Shown piece by piece: positions 20,167 through 30,572 of a DNA stretch of 64,000 nt (its first letter is position 1; each line of letters begins with the position of its first letter). The DNA is taken from assembly GCF_001418005.1 (NCBI RefSeq), contig NZ_LIOL01000002.1:490990-554989 (forward strand), written 5' to 3'. Below the pieces are notes generated by a model that worked only from the letters and a program-made list of their open reading frames with translations, had not been told where the DNA came from and ran no database searches. The translations under genes and the position numbers were made by a program. The DNA is from Chelatococcus sambhunathii (GTDB lineage Bacteria > Pseudomonadota > Alphaproteobacteria > Rhizobiales > Beijerinckiaceae).

Positions 20167-20772
20167 TCAGTTGGCCTTGGCCTTCTCGTCGCCGGGCAGC
20201 ACGTAGTCGGTGCCCTCCCACGGCGAGAGAAAGTCGAAGTTGCGGAATTCCTGGTTGAGCCGCACCGGCTCGTAGACCACCCGCTTCTCCTCGTCGTCGT
20301 AGCGCACCTCGACGAAGCCGGTGAGCGGAAAGTCCTTGCGCAGCGGATGGCCCTCGAAGCCGTAGTCGGTGAGGATGCGGCGCAGGTCCGGATGGCCGGA
20401 GAACAGGATGCCGTAGAGGTCGTAAGCCTCGCGCTCGAACCAGTTGGCAGCCGGGAAGACGCCGACGGCCGAGGGCACGGGCGTCACCTCGTCAGTCTCC
20501 ACCTTCACGCGGATGCGCGTGTTATGCTGCGGCGACAGGAGGTGATAGACGACGTCGAAGCGCTTCTCGCGCACCGGATAGTCGACGCCGCACAGGTCCG
20601 TGAAGTTGACGAAGCGGCAGCGCGCGTCGTCGCGCAGGAAGGTCAGGACACGCACGATCTCGTGCGCGTCGGCATAGATCGTGAGCTCGCCGAAGCCGAC
20701 GCCCGCCGCCTTCGCCGCACCCGGCAGCGATGCGAGGATATGCTCTCCGAGCTCGGTCAGATTGACGCTCAT
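20167..20772 (-). CDS. nuoC: NADH-quinone oxidoreductase subunit C (30-kDa)
   Basis: Structural subunit of the connecting module of Complex I. The 201-aa protein has the family signature [20 protein letters not shown] (about residues 110-130), then [19 protein letters not shown] and a C-terminal [12 protein letters not shown]. The start at 20772 ([12 protein letters not shown]) gives the expected length. Twelve bases separate it from nuoB and 15 from nuoD. Confidence 0.97.
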   Translation of the reverse strand: MSVNLTELGEHILASLPGAAKAAGVGFGELTIYADAHEIVRVLTFLRDDARCRFVNFTDLCGVDYPVREKRFDVVYHLLSPQHNTRIRVKVETDEVTPVPSAVGVFPAANWFEREAYDLYGILFSGHPDLRRILTDYGFEGHPLRKDFPLTGFVEVRYDDEEKRVVYEPVRLNQEFRNFDFLSPWEGTDYVLPGDEKAKAN

Positions 20773-20784
20773 TCGCCTCGTTCC

Positions 20785-21369
20785 TCAGCGCTCGATGGTG
20801 CCGGTGCGGCGGATCTTCTTCTGCAGAAGAAGGACGCCGTAGAGCAGCGCCTCGGCGGTCGGCGGGCAGCCCGGGACATAGATGTCGACCGGCACCACCC
20901 GGTCGCAGCCACGCACGACCGAATAGGAATAATGGTAGTAGCCGCCACCGTTGGCGCACGAGCCCATCGAGATGACGTAGCGTGGCTCGGGCATCTGGTC
21001 GTAGACCTTGCGCAGGGCCGGCGCCATCTTGTTGGTCAGCGTCCCGGCGACGATCATCACGTCCGACTGGCGCGGGCTGGCGCGCGGAGCGAAGCCGAAG
21101 CGCTCGACGTCGTAGCGCGGCATCGACAGCTGCATCATCTCCACGGCGCAGCAGGCAAGGCCGAAGGTCATCCACATCAGCGAGCCGGTGCGGGCCCACT
21201 GGATGAGCTCGTCCGTCGAGGTGACGAGGAAGCCCTTGTCCGCCAGTTCGTCATTGAGGCCGAGGAAGAAGGAATCATCCGAGCCCACGGGCTTGCCGGT
21301 CCGCGGGTCGATGACGCCCCTGGCCGCCGGCGCGACGGCCGGGCCGCTCGCTTCGCCGATCAATCCCAT
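20785..21369 (-). CDS. nuoB: NADH-quinone oxidoreductase subunit B (PSST, cluster N2)
   Basis: Carries cluster N2, the last iron-sulphur centre before quinone. The 194-aa product starts at 21369 ([12 protein letters not shown]), inside the last codons of nuoA (10-base overlap); the frame is open further upstream only because of nuoA. N2 ligands are readable: the tandem cysteines in [13 protein letters not shown], the cysteine in [13 protein letters not shown], and [14 protein letters not shown]. The N-terminal extension of about 30 residues is longer than in E. coli, as common in alphaproteobacteria. Confidence 0.97.
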   Translation of the reverse strand: MGLIGEASGPAVAPAARGVIDPRTGKPVGSDDSFFLGLNDELADKGFLVTSTDELIQWARTGSLMWMTFGLACCAVEMMQLSMPRYDVERFGFAPRASPRQSDVMIVAGTLTNKMAPALRKVYDQMPEPRYVISMGSCANGGGYYHYSYSVVRGCDRVVPVDIYVPGCPPTAEALLYGVLLLQKKIRRTGTIER

Positions 21370-21725
21370 TCGAGGGCTCCCTTTCTCCACTCGTAGATAA
21401 AGCCGACGGTCAGGACGCCGAGAAACAGCATCATGGACCAGAAGCCGAACCAGCCGAGGTCGCCGAAGGCCACGGCCCACGGGAAGAGAAAGGCGACCTC
21501 GAGGTCGAAAATGATGAAGAGGATGGCGACGAGATAGAAGCGCACGTCGAACTTCATGCGCGCATCGTCGAAGGCGTTGAAGCCGCATTCGTAGGCCGAC
21601 AGCTTCTCGGCGTCAGGCCGCGAATATGCCACGATGAAGGGCGAGACAAGCAGCGCCATCCCGATCACCAGCGACACACCGATGAAGATGACGAGCGGCA
21701 GATAGTCGGCAAGAAGGCTCTGCAT
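21360..21725 (-). CDS. nuoA: NADH-quinone oxidoreductase subunit A
   Basis: First gene of the operon; a small three-helix membrane subunit next to the quinone tunnel. I start it at the ATG at 21725 ([20 protein letters not shown]), giving 121 aa; the frame extends 23 codons upstream but that stretch is hydrophilic and unlike the family. The conserved first loop [20 protein letters not shown] contains the switching-loop cysteine and acidic residues, and [15 protein letters not shown] marks the second helix. Overlaps nuoB by 10 bases. Confidence 0.96.
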   Translation of the reverse strand: MQSLLADYLPLVIFIGVSLVIGMALLVSPFIVAYSRPDAEKLSAYECGFNAFDDARMKFDVRFYLVAILFIIFDLEVAFLFPWAVAFGDLGWFGFWSMMLFLGVLTVGFIYEWRKGALEWD

Positions 21726-22175
21726 CCGGCACCCGCGGTATCGTGGCCCGTCGCCGAAGACGGCGGGCTCTTGGACGGATTTCTCGCTCAGCACGAAGCC
21801 GGTCCGAGCGCGGCGAAGCGACGGAAAACGCCGGCAATCCGCTACCTTGGACCGTTTCGCATTTGCGGGCGAGGCTTATCGCAGCCGATCCGCGGGCGCA
21901 AGTGCTGCGGTGCCGCATAGCTGCCATGTTCCCGGCTTTCGGCACCGCGGCGCAAGGCCCGCGCAACCGCCACCCCGCGACCCGCCTCATCCTCGCTCGA
22001 CCAAACATCCGCATGGGACATTTCGGCACGGCACCCGTCCGGCATACCCGACGGGTGCCGTGCCCGAAGGACAACCGGCTCGGACATAGACCACGGTCCG
22101 GACAGTCGACGTCACGTTCCCGTCGCCGCAGGATCGTGTCTGGAACTTCGAGGCTCTGATTTTCGAGGAAGAAAG
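21726..22175. other. Leader region of the nuo operon
   Basis: About 450 bases without a supported gene, between nuoA and tRNA-Asp. It should hold the nuo promoter. The best pair I can see on the minus strand is a TTGCGC around 21900 followed about 17 bases later by a TAAGCC-like box, which is weak. The strongest structure is the long inverted repeat at 22022-22068, listed separately. Open frames here have no recognisable domain. Confidence 0.5.
22022..22068. repeat. Long perfect inverted repeat (hairpin) between tRNA-Asp and nuoA
   Basis: Fifteen paired bases without mismatch: 22025-22039 (GGCACGGCACCCGTC) with 22050-22064. Three more pairs follow beyond a single bulged C at 22065, and the loop is 10 bases. 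No T run follows on either strand. It lies about 110 bases downstream of the tRNA-Asp 3' end and about 300 bases upstream of nuoA, so it could end the tRNA transcript, form part of a nuo leader, or bind a protein. Confidence 0.7.
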
Positions 22176-22252
<77 letters not shown>

Positions 22253-23091
22253 GCGGCGAACGTCTCGTTCGCTGTGGTGGCGCTGACTTAAGACCCGTCT
22301 CCGGCCCTGTCAAGCACCTTGACTGCATCCCTGTGAAAACCCTTCCGAACACCCCTTCCCGCCTGTGGACAGCGGCTGCCGCCGCTCGCAATGGCCGTTC
22401 TTCGCAAGGCCGAGCGCGAGCATCCGATTCACCCTGGACGACCTGCAGGGCACGTCTCGCGGGGCGAAGCGTTGCCTCTTTCCGCTCCTCCGAATCCGCT
22501 GCCCCAATGGGCCCGCGCAACGAGACAAGGCCACCGCCTCACCAAGGCGGACCGGCCCCTCCCCGCTTCATCGCGGCCGCGCATCGATGGCAGCCACGGC
22601 CGGATGACGCAGGACATCGGCCCCCGCGGACAGCAACCGGATCTGACTTCGAGAGACAAGCATATGACCGAACCAGCCCACGGCGGGCTTGCGCGCCACG
22701 CCGACATAGCGAAGCCCCGACCGCATTCCTTGGGGGGCATGGATGCGATCAGGGCTCGCCGCGGAGGTCACAGAACACCGCTTGAAGAATATGGGGTTCA
22801 CCGCCCCATATTCAACGTCCCAGATCGCCAGGAGAAATCGCAATCGATGCCCGTGCCGCGGCCGGGACGGGGCCGTGCCGGCGGAAAATCGGCACATGTT
22901 CTGCCGGGTTCGGCAAGCGGCCGCCCGTCCCCCGCTGCACGGGACCGACCGGCGGGCGGCGCGGAAGGAGCCCAAAGACAGGCCGGCGCCTCATCTCAGG
23001 ACTGGCCTGCACACGCCATGTCCGGCGCTATCCCCCGCCACTGCAAGATCGCGGAACAAACGTTCAAGGCTGATATTTCAAGGACTTCAGG
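22253..23091. other. Gene-poor spacer between tRNA-Asp and tRNA-Val
   Basis: About 840 bases with no supported gene. Open frames on both strands (for example 22391-23104 plus and 22429-22740 minus) are rich in Arg/Pro/Gly, have no domain or ribosome site, and overlap each other, which is typical of non-coding high-GC DNA. A perfect 10-bp inverted repeat lies at 22787-22813. The promoter for tRNA-Asp should lie at the left end of the spacer. Confidence 0.5.
22787..22813. repeat. Perfect 10-bp inverted repeat GAATATGGGG
   Basis: Arms 22787-22796 (GAATATGGGG) and 22804-22813 (CCCCATATTC), spacer TTCACCG of 7 bases. It is notably AT-richer than its surroundings. No T run follows, so it is not a classical terminator; a protein-binding site or RNA hairpin is possible. 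Confidence 0.65.
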
Positions 23092-23167
23092 TGGTGGGCG
23101 GTGACGGACTCGAACCGCCGACCCTCTCGGTGTAAACGAGATGCTCTACCGACTGAGCTAACCGCCC
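23092..23167 (-). tRNA. tRNA-Val (TAC)
   Basis: Complete 76-base cloverleaf with encoded CCA. Acceptor GGGCGGT pairs with ACCGCCC, discriminator A. Anticodon stem TCTCG/CGAGA with loop TTTACAC gives anticodon TAC. It begins 16 bases after the structured element that follows hup, so the two may be transcribed together. Confidence 0.97.
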
Positions 23168-23182
23168 ATTGTCCCAGTGTTT

Positions 23183-23269
23183 AGGGGCGAGCCGGGCCCT
23201 CCGCAAGGGCTCTGGCCGCATCCCGCGTGAGCGAACGGCCGAATAGCCTCATGCGATCGGCTCGCCCCT
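23183..23269 (-). other. 87-base inverted-repeat element between hup and tRNA-Val
   Basis: A perfect 12-bp outer stem (23183-23194 AGGGGCGAGCCG with 23258-23269) closes a 63-base interior, which itself contains a smaller possible hairpin (CCCTCCGCAAGGG-like, about 23197-23209). On the transcribed minus strand it starts 7 bases after the hup stop and ends 16 bases before tRNA-Val. There is no T run. It could be a rho-independent-like 3' end, a processing signal between mRNA and tRNA, or a small structured RNA. Confidence 0.5.
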
Positions 23270-23275
23270 GTAACG

Positions 23276-23554
23276 TCACTTGCCGTTGACGGCGTCCTTG
23301 AGAGCGGCACCCGCCTTGAACTTGGGCGCCTTGGACGCCGGCACGGGGATCGTCTCGCCCGTACGCGGATTGCGCGCCGTACCGGCCGCTCGGTCGGCGA
23401 CCGCAAAGGTGCCGAACCCGACCAGCTTCACTTCGTCACCCTTCTTCAGAGCGCCCGTGATCGCGTCAATCGCCGCGTCGATCGCCTCGGTGGCCTGGGT
23501 CTTCGTGAGGCCCGCCTTCTCGGCGACGGCCGAGACGAGTTCACCTTTGTTCAT
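23276..23554 (-). CDS. hupB: DNA-binding protein HU
   Basis: Small nucleoid protein that bends and constrains DNA as a dimer. The 92-aa product has the helical N-terminal dimer domain (MNKGELVSAVAEKAGLTKTQ), the beta-arm VKLVGFGTFAVADRAAGTAR with the intercalating proline in RNPRTGETIPVPASK, and the C-terminal KFKAGAALKDAVN helix. A good ribosome site AGGAGG lies just before the start (leader reads ...GCAAGGAGGACAAC). It follows lon, as in many proteobacteria. IHF subunits differ in the arm and length, so HU is the better call. Confidence 0.97.
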   Translation of the reverse strand: MNKGELVSAVAEKAGLTKTQATEAIDAAIDAITGALKKGDEVKLVGFGTFAVADRAAGTARNPRTGETIPVPASKAPKFKAGAALKDAVNGK

Positions 23555-23856
23555 GTTGTCCTCCTTGCATTCGCGCCGTCACAGCTGCGAACCGAATGCG
23601 CCACATGGCGCGGACACGTCCGCCCGCAACAGCGGCGGCACGCTCAACCCCGATGCCGCAGAATCCCAAGAAATGCAACGGTTACAGGCTGCAAAACCAC
23701 AAAAAAGCACCCGTGTCGCGCACTAACGACGCCCAAATTCGGCCCCGAAGGTGCGATGCCGGCTTGTCCTTGGCTGACAAGCGAATCGCGGCTCTTCAGC
23801 GAAGGAGGCGGGGTCCGTGGATCCCGCCTCCTGCGATTCCGTCCTAGCATCCCGGC
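23555..23856. other. lon-hup intergenic region
   Basis: About 300 bases without a gene. It contains the lon 3' hairpin (23783-23839) at its right end, a run of six T on the minus strand near 23700-23705, and presumably the hup promoter. Several TTG-containing boxes occur on the minus strand, but no -35/-10 pair stands out. Confidence 0.5.
23783..23839 (-). terminator. Hairpin downstream of lon
   Basis: Two nested stems: outer GAATCGC/GCGATTC (23783-23789 with 23833-23839) and inner GGAGGCGGG/CCCGCCTCC (23804-23812 with 23823-23831) with a 10-base loop. It lies 17 bases beyond the lon stop. No T run follows immediately, as is frequent in this group; termination is inferred from strength and position. 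Confidence 0.55.
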
Positions 23857-26286
<2,430 letters not shown>

Positions 26287-26435
26287 AGCCCTCAGTTCCT
26301 TTCCTTTGCGCCCGCCCCCGCCCCGATGGGCCGACAACGGACGGATTGTCGGGCGCGCTCACCGCGGCTGCGGCTGCCCCGACACACCTTGCCGGCACCT
26401 CTTCTAAGAGCATGCCGGCACCGGGTGTTGGGCGT

Positions 26436-26465
26436 TAGGTGGCGTCCCGTGCCGTATGTTTCAAG
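26436..26465 (-). promoter_or_regulatory. Candidate sigma-32 (RpoH) promoter of lon
   Basis: On the minus strand CTTGAAA (26459-26465) is followed after 14 bases by CGCCACCTA (26436-26444). This matches the heat-shock consensus CTTGAAA-N13-15-CCCCATNT well in the -35 and moderately in the -10. It sits about 150 bases upstream of the lon start, in the right orientation. Confidence 0.5.
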
Positions 26466-26472
26466 AAAGGAC

Positions 26473-26507
26473 GCAGGGCCAGCTCGCAAAACGGTGATCG
26501 GCCCTGC
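26473..26507 (-). terminator. Probable clpX terminator
   Basis: On the minus strand an 8-bp stem GCAGGGCC/GGCCCTGC (26507-26500 with 26480-26473) is followed by GTCCTTTCTT, a loose T-rich tail. It lies 27 bases beyond the clpX stop and just before the lon heat-shock-like promoter, which would separate the two genes. The loop is long (19 bases). Confidence 0.45.
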
Positions 26508-26534
26508 TCCGTGCAACCGGCGAGCGAGCGCCCG

Positions 26535-27800
26535 TCAGGCGCTGGCGCTCGTTTCCGCCTGTCGATCCGCATAGATGAACAAGGGCTTGGCCTTGCCCTC
26601 GACCACCTCGGGGCTGATGACGATCTGCTCCACACCCTCGAGACCCGGCAGGTCGTACATCGTGTCGAGCAGGATGCCCTCCATGATGGACCTGAGGCCG
26701 CGCGCACCCGTCTTGCGCTCGATCGCCTTGCGGGCAATGAGCAGAAGCGCCTCGTCAGAAAAGGTGAGTTCGACGTTCTCCATGTCGAAGAGCCGCTGGT
26801 ACTGCTTGACCAGCGCGTTCTTCGGCTCCCTGAGAATCTTCGTCAAAGCGTCCTCGTCGAGATCCTCGAGCGTCGCGATGACCGGCAGGCGGCCGACGAA
26901 TTCGGGGATGAGGCCGAACTTCAAGAGATCCTCCGGCTCGACCTCGCGGAAGATTTCGCCCGTGCGCCGGTCATCCGGAGCCTGCACATTGGCACCGAAG
27001 CCGATCGAAGTGCCCTTGCCGCGTGCACTGATGATGCGCTCGAGCCCGGCGAAGGCACCGCCGCAGATGAACAGGATATTGGTGGTGTCGACCTGCAGGA
27101 ACTCCTGCTGCGGGTGCTTGCGCCCGCCCTGCGGCGGCACCGAAGCCACCGTGCCCTCCATGATCTTCAGGAGCGCCTGCTGCACGCCCTCGCCCGACAC
27201 GTCGCGGGTGATCGAAGGATTGTCGGACTTGCGCGAGATCTTGTCGATCTCGTCGATGTAGACGATGCCGCGCTGGGCCCGCTCGACGTTGTAGTCGGAG
27301 GCCTGCAGGAGCTTGAGGATGATGTTCTCGACATCCTCGCCGACATAGCCGGCCTCCGTCAGGGTGGTGGCATCCGCCATCGTGAACGGCACATCGAGGA
27401 TACGCGCCAGCGTCTGGGCGAGCAGCGTCTTGCCCGAACCCGTCGGGCCGACGAGCAGGATGTTCGACTTCGCAAGTTCGACGTCATTGTGCTTCGTCGC
27501 ATGCGCGAGGCGCTTGTAGTGGTTGTGCACCGCGACGGAGAGCACCTTCTTGGCATGGTCCTGGCCGATCACGTAATCGTCGAGAACCTTGCTGATCTCC
27601 TTCGGCGTCGGCACGCCATCGCGGGATTTCACCAGCGAGGACTTGGATTCCTCGCGGATGATGTCCATGCACAGTTCCACACACTCGTCGCAGATGAACA
27701 CGGTCGGTCCAGCGATGAGCTTGCGGACCTCGTGCTGGCTCTTGCCGCAAAATGAGCAGTAGAGCGTGCTCTTGGCGTCGCCACCGCTGGTCTTGCTCAT
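26535..27800 (-). CDS. clpX: ATP-dependent Clp protease ATP-binding subunit ClpX
   Basis: Unfoldase that delivers substrates to ClpP. Start taken at 27800 ([20 protein letters not shown]), giving 421 aa; 12 upstream codons are dismissed. The N-terminal zinc-binding domain has CSFCGK and CDECVELC (four cysteines). The AAA+ core has Walker [13 protein letters not shown], Walker [11 protein letters not shown], the pore loop GYVGED, the ClpP-contact loop (IGFGANVQ region) and sensor 2 in [10 protein letters not shown]. It lies 236 bases after clpP, in the standard tig-clpP-clpX-lon order. Confidence 0.98.
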   Translation of the reverse strand: MSKTSGGDAKSTLYCSFCGKSQHEVRKLIAGPTVFICDECVELCMDIIREESKSSLVKSRDGVPTPKEISKVLDDYVIGQDHAKKVLSVAVHNHYKRLAHATKHNDVELAKSNILLVGPTGSGKTLLAQTLARILDVPFTMADATTLTEAGYVGEDVENIILKLLQASDYNVERAQRGIVYIDEIDKISRKSDNPSITRDVSGEGVQQALLKIMEGTVASVPPQGGRKHPQQEFLQVDTTNILFICGGAFAGLERIISARGKGTSIGFGANVQAPDDRRTGEIFREVEPEDLLKFGLIPEFVGRLPVIATLEDLDEDALTKILREPKNALVKQYQRLFDMENVELTFSDEALLLIARKAIERKTGARGLRSIMEGILLDTMYDLPGLEGVEQIVISPEVVEGKAKPLFIYADRQAETSASA

Positions 27801-28004
27801 GGTCCGTCTCCGCTCGATCCGCCCGTGCCGCACCACGCGGTACGAGCGTCATCACATCTTCATATAGGCGTCGATCTAAGAAAGGGTAATTCCGCGATCT
27901 TCGCCCGGCGCCAGCGCGCCGATTCATTCGATGACGGCTACCATGCAAACATGGTGCCGCATGCCGATCAACAGAAATGGGACGGCACGCCGGAGCCGGC
28001 GCCC

Positions 28005-28028
28005 GTCCCCTGACCCGTCCTTGGGGAC
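28005..28028 (-). terminator. Weak hairpin after clpP
   Basis: Six-bp stem GTCCCC/GGGGAC (28005-28010 with 28023-28028) with a 12-base loop starts 8 bases beyond the clpP stop. There is no T run. It may only attenuate, since clpX follows on the same strand. Confidence 0.3.
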
Positions 28029-28036
28029 AACCGCGA

Positions 28037-28660
28037 TCAGGCCGCCACCTCCGGGCGCGTCGCCAGGACCTGGTCGATGAGGCCGAAGTCGCGAGCCGCA
28101 TCCGCGGTCATGAAGAAATCGCGCTCCAGAGCCTGCTCGATGGAGACGAGATCCTTGCCCGTGTGTTTCACGTAGATCTCGTTGAGGCGGCGCTTCAGCG
28201 CCTCGATTTCGCGCGCGTGGATGAGAATGTCCGTCGCCTGGCCCTGGAAGCCGCCCGAAGGCTGATGCACCATGATGCGCGCATTCGGCAGCGCGAAACG
28301 CTGTCCGGCCTCGCCCGCGGCAAGAAGCAGCGAGCCCATGGAGGCCGCCTGGCCGATGCACAGCGTCGAAACGGGACAGCGGATGAACTGCATCGTGTCG
28401 TAGATGGACAGCCCCGACGTCACCACACCACCGGGGGAATTGATGTAGAAGGAGATTTCCTTCTTCGGGTTCTCGGCCTCGAGGAACAGCAGCTGCGCCA
28501 CGATGAGCGAGGCCGAATAATCCTCCACCGGGCCGGTGAGGAAGATGATTCGCTCGCGCAGCAGGCGGGAATAGATATCGAACGCACGCTCGCCGCGGTT
28601 GGACTGCTCCACCACCATCGGCACGAGCGTGTTGTTATAGACCTCTAACGGATCCCTCAT
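28037..28660 (-). CDS. clpP: ATP-dependent Clp protease proteolytic subunit
   Basis: Serine peptidase that forms the 14-mer chamber fed by ClpX or ClpA. The 207-aa product has the catalytic serine in [15 protein letters not shown], the histidine in [14 protein letters not shown], and the aspartate in [20 protein letters not shown]. The propeptide/N-terminal axial-loop region is [20 protein letters not shown]. Starts at 28660, 85 bases after tig. Confidence 0.98.
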   Translation of the reverse strand: MRDPLEVYNNTLVPMVVEQSNRGERAFDIYSRLLRERIIFLTGPVEDYSASLIVAQLLFLEAENPKKEISFYINSPGGVVTSGLSIYDTMQFIRCPVSTLCIGQAASMGSLLLAAGEAGQRFALPNARIMVHQPSGGFQGQATDILIHAREIEALKRRLNEIYVKHTGKDLVSIEQALERDFFMTADAARDFGLIDQVLATRPEVAA

Positions 28661-28703
28661 CGTCTTCCTCGTCGGTTCCGAATGCCCGCGGCCGTGAACC
28701 GAC

Positions 28704-28737
28704 CCTGCGGGCGATCCTGCAGCGAATCGCCCGCAGG
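28704..28737 (-). terminator. Hairpin between tig and clpP
   Basis: Perfect 12-bp stem CCTGCGGGCGAT/ATCGCCCGCAGG (28704-28715 with 28726-28737), 10-base loop, starting 8 bases after the tig stop. No T run follows on the minus strand. Probably ends or limits the tig transcript. Confidence 0.55.
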
Positions 28738-28745
28738 ATAGCCTG

Positions 28746-30149
28746 TTACGCCTTCTTCTTGGACCTGGAGGCCTTCTTGGCCTTCTTGCCCTCGTCCGCG
28801 CCAGCCTCGCCGTCCTCGTCGTCCGAGAACAGAGCCTCGCGCGACACTGTCTTTTCCGTCACCTTGACCTGGCCGAGGACGTGGTCGACCACCTTCTCCT
28901 CGAAGATCGGGGCGCGGATCTCGGCAAGCGCCTGCGGGTTCTTGCGATAATAGTCCCACACGGCCTTCTCCTGGCCGGGGAACTGGCGGGCGCGCTCGAT
29001 GACGGCCTGCGTCACCTCGTCGTCCGTGATCTTTACATCGGCCTTCTCGCCGATTTCCGCAAGGACCAGCCCCAGTCGCACGCGCCGCTCGGCGATGCGG
29101 CGGTATTCGGCGCGCGCCTCTTCCTCCGTCGTGTCCTCGTCGGCGAAGGTCTTGCCGGACTGCTTCATCTCGGCTTCGACCTGGTTCCACACGCCGGCGA
29201 ATTCCTGCTCGACGAGGCTCGGCGGCAGGTCGAAGGTATACTGCTCGTCGAGGGCGTCGAGCAGGATGCGCTTGAGCTTGCGGCGGGATTGGGCGGCGAA
29301 GTCGCGCCCGATCGCCTCGCGCAAGGCGTCCTTGAGCTTGTCGAGCGACTCCATGCCGAAGCCCTTGGCGAGCTCGTCGTCGATCTTGAGCGCGTCCGGG
29401 GCCTCGACCGCCTTGACCTTCACGGCAAAGGTCGCAGCCTTGCCGGCGAGGTTTGGCGCCAGGTAATTCTCAGGGAAGGAGACGTTGACCGTGCGGTCTT
29501 CGCCAGCCCTGGCGCCGACCAGTTGCTCCTCAAAACCGGGGATGAAGGAGTTCGAGCCGATCTCGACCTTGATGTCCTCGGCCGAGCCGCCTTCGAAGGC
29601 CTCGCCGTCGATGGTGCCGACGAAGTCGACCGTCAGGCGGTCGCCGTTTTCGGCCGCACCGTCCTTTGGCGAGAAGCTGCGGTTCTGCTTGGCCATGCGC
29701 TCCAGCGCCTCGTCGACCTCGGCGTCACCGATCTCGGCGACCTCCTTGGTCAGCTCGATGCCGGAGAAGTCCTTGATCTCGATCTGCGGCAGCACCTCGA
29801 GCGCGACGGTGAAGGCAAGATCCGCCTTCGCCTCCATCACGGCCTCGATCTCGTCCTTGTTCTCGGGGAATGTGACCTGAGGCTCCTGGGCGAGCTTGAG
29901 CGAATGCTCCGCGACGATCTGGCGGTTGGCGTCGTTGACGGCGTTCTGCACCACGTCCGCCATCACGGCGCGGCCATAGAGCCGGCGCAGGTGCGTCAGC
30001 GGCACCTTGCCCGGGCGGAAGCCGTTGATGCGGACACGATCTTTCAGTCCGGCCAGCTCGCCCGTGAGCTTCGTTTCCAGATCGGCGGCCGGCACGACCA
30101 CCTTGAACTCGCGTTTGAGCCCCTCGGACAGGGTTTGCGTCGCCTGCAT
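28746..30149 (-). CDS. tig: Trigger factor
   Basis: Ribosome-bound chaperone and peptidyl-prolyl isomerase that meets nascent chains. Start taken at 30149 ([20 protein letters not shown]), giving 467 aa; 12 upstream codons are not family-like. The N-terminal ribosome-binding domain has the signature [17 protein letters not shown]. The FKBP-type domain starts about residue 150 ([20 protein letters not shown]). The C-terminal arms follow. The last 40 residues are acidic then Lys-rich ([20 protein letters not shown]...), a common alphaproteobacterial tail. tRNA-Leu ends 75 bases upstream. Confidence 0.97.
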   Translation of the reverse strand: MQATQTLSEGLKREFKVVVPAADLETKLTGELAGLKDRVRINGFRPGKVPLTHLRRLYGRAVMADVVQNAVNDANRQIVAEHSLKLAQEPQVTFPENKDEIEAVMEAKADLAFTVALEVLPQIEIKDFSGIELTKEVAEIGDAEVDEALERMAKQNRSFSPKDGAAENGDRLTVDFVGTIDGEAFEGGSAEDIKVEIGSNSFIPGFEEQLVGARAGEDRTVNVSFPENYLAPNLAGKAATFAVKVKAVEAPDALKIDDELAKGFGMESLDKLKDALREAIGRDFAAQSRRKLKRILLDALDEQYTFDLPPSLVEQEFAGVWNQVEAEMKQSGKTFADEDTTEEEARAEYRRIAERRVRLGLVLAEIGEKADVKITDDEVTQAVIERARQFPGQEKAVWDYYRKNPQALAEIRAPIFEEKVVDHVLGQVKVTEKTVSREALFSDDEDGEAGADEGKKAKKASRSKKKA

Positions 30150-30223
30150 CTTTACAGCTCTATTCCGTTCGCTCTGAATGATCATTCACAAGGGTCGGCC
30201 GCGCCGAACCTCACCAAGGCGCA

Positions 30224-30309
<86 letters not shown>

Positions 30310-30354
30310 AACCGGAGTCTCGCCCTGCGGCCAAGACCCCTTCCGGGACGGGGC

Positions 30355-30385
30355 TCTATATCATGACAGAAGGGTGATGCAGCAA
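30355..30385 (-). promoter_or_regulatory. Candidate promoter of tRNA-Leu
   Basis: On the minus strand TTGCTG (30380-30385) and TATAGA (30355-30360) are 19 bases apart (18 if the -10 is read as ATATAG). The boxes are good but the spacing is long. They lie about 45 bases before the tRNA 5' end, in a locally AT-richer patch. Confidence 0.35.
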
Positions 30386-30572
30386 AAAAATGACGCGCGC
30401 CGCCTTTTGTGCCCGGCCCCCCCGCGCAGCAGCATGGCGAGGGCGGAAAAATGCTGCCGCGCCCTCGTGCCGGACGGCGCTTCGCGTTAGATCTGGGCCT
30501 TCCGACAAAGCGATGGTCTCCATGGCGCCATTCGAGGCAACGACGATTTCCTCTCGCTCCCATACCACCGCC

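Noticed and set aside
22391-23104. Possible 237-aa protein in the tRNA spacer
   Set aside because: Arg/Pro/Gly-rich sequence without a domain, no ribosome site, other frames equally open, and it runs into tRNA-Val.
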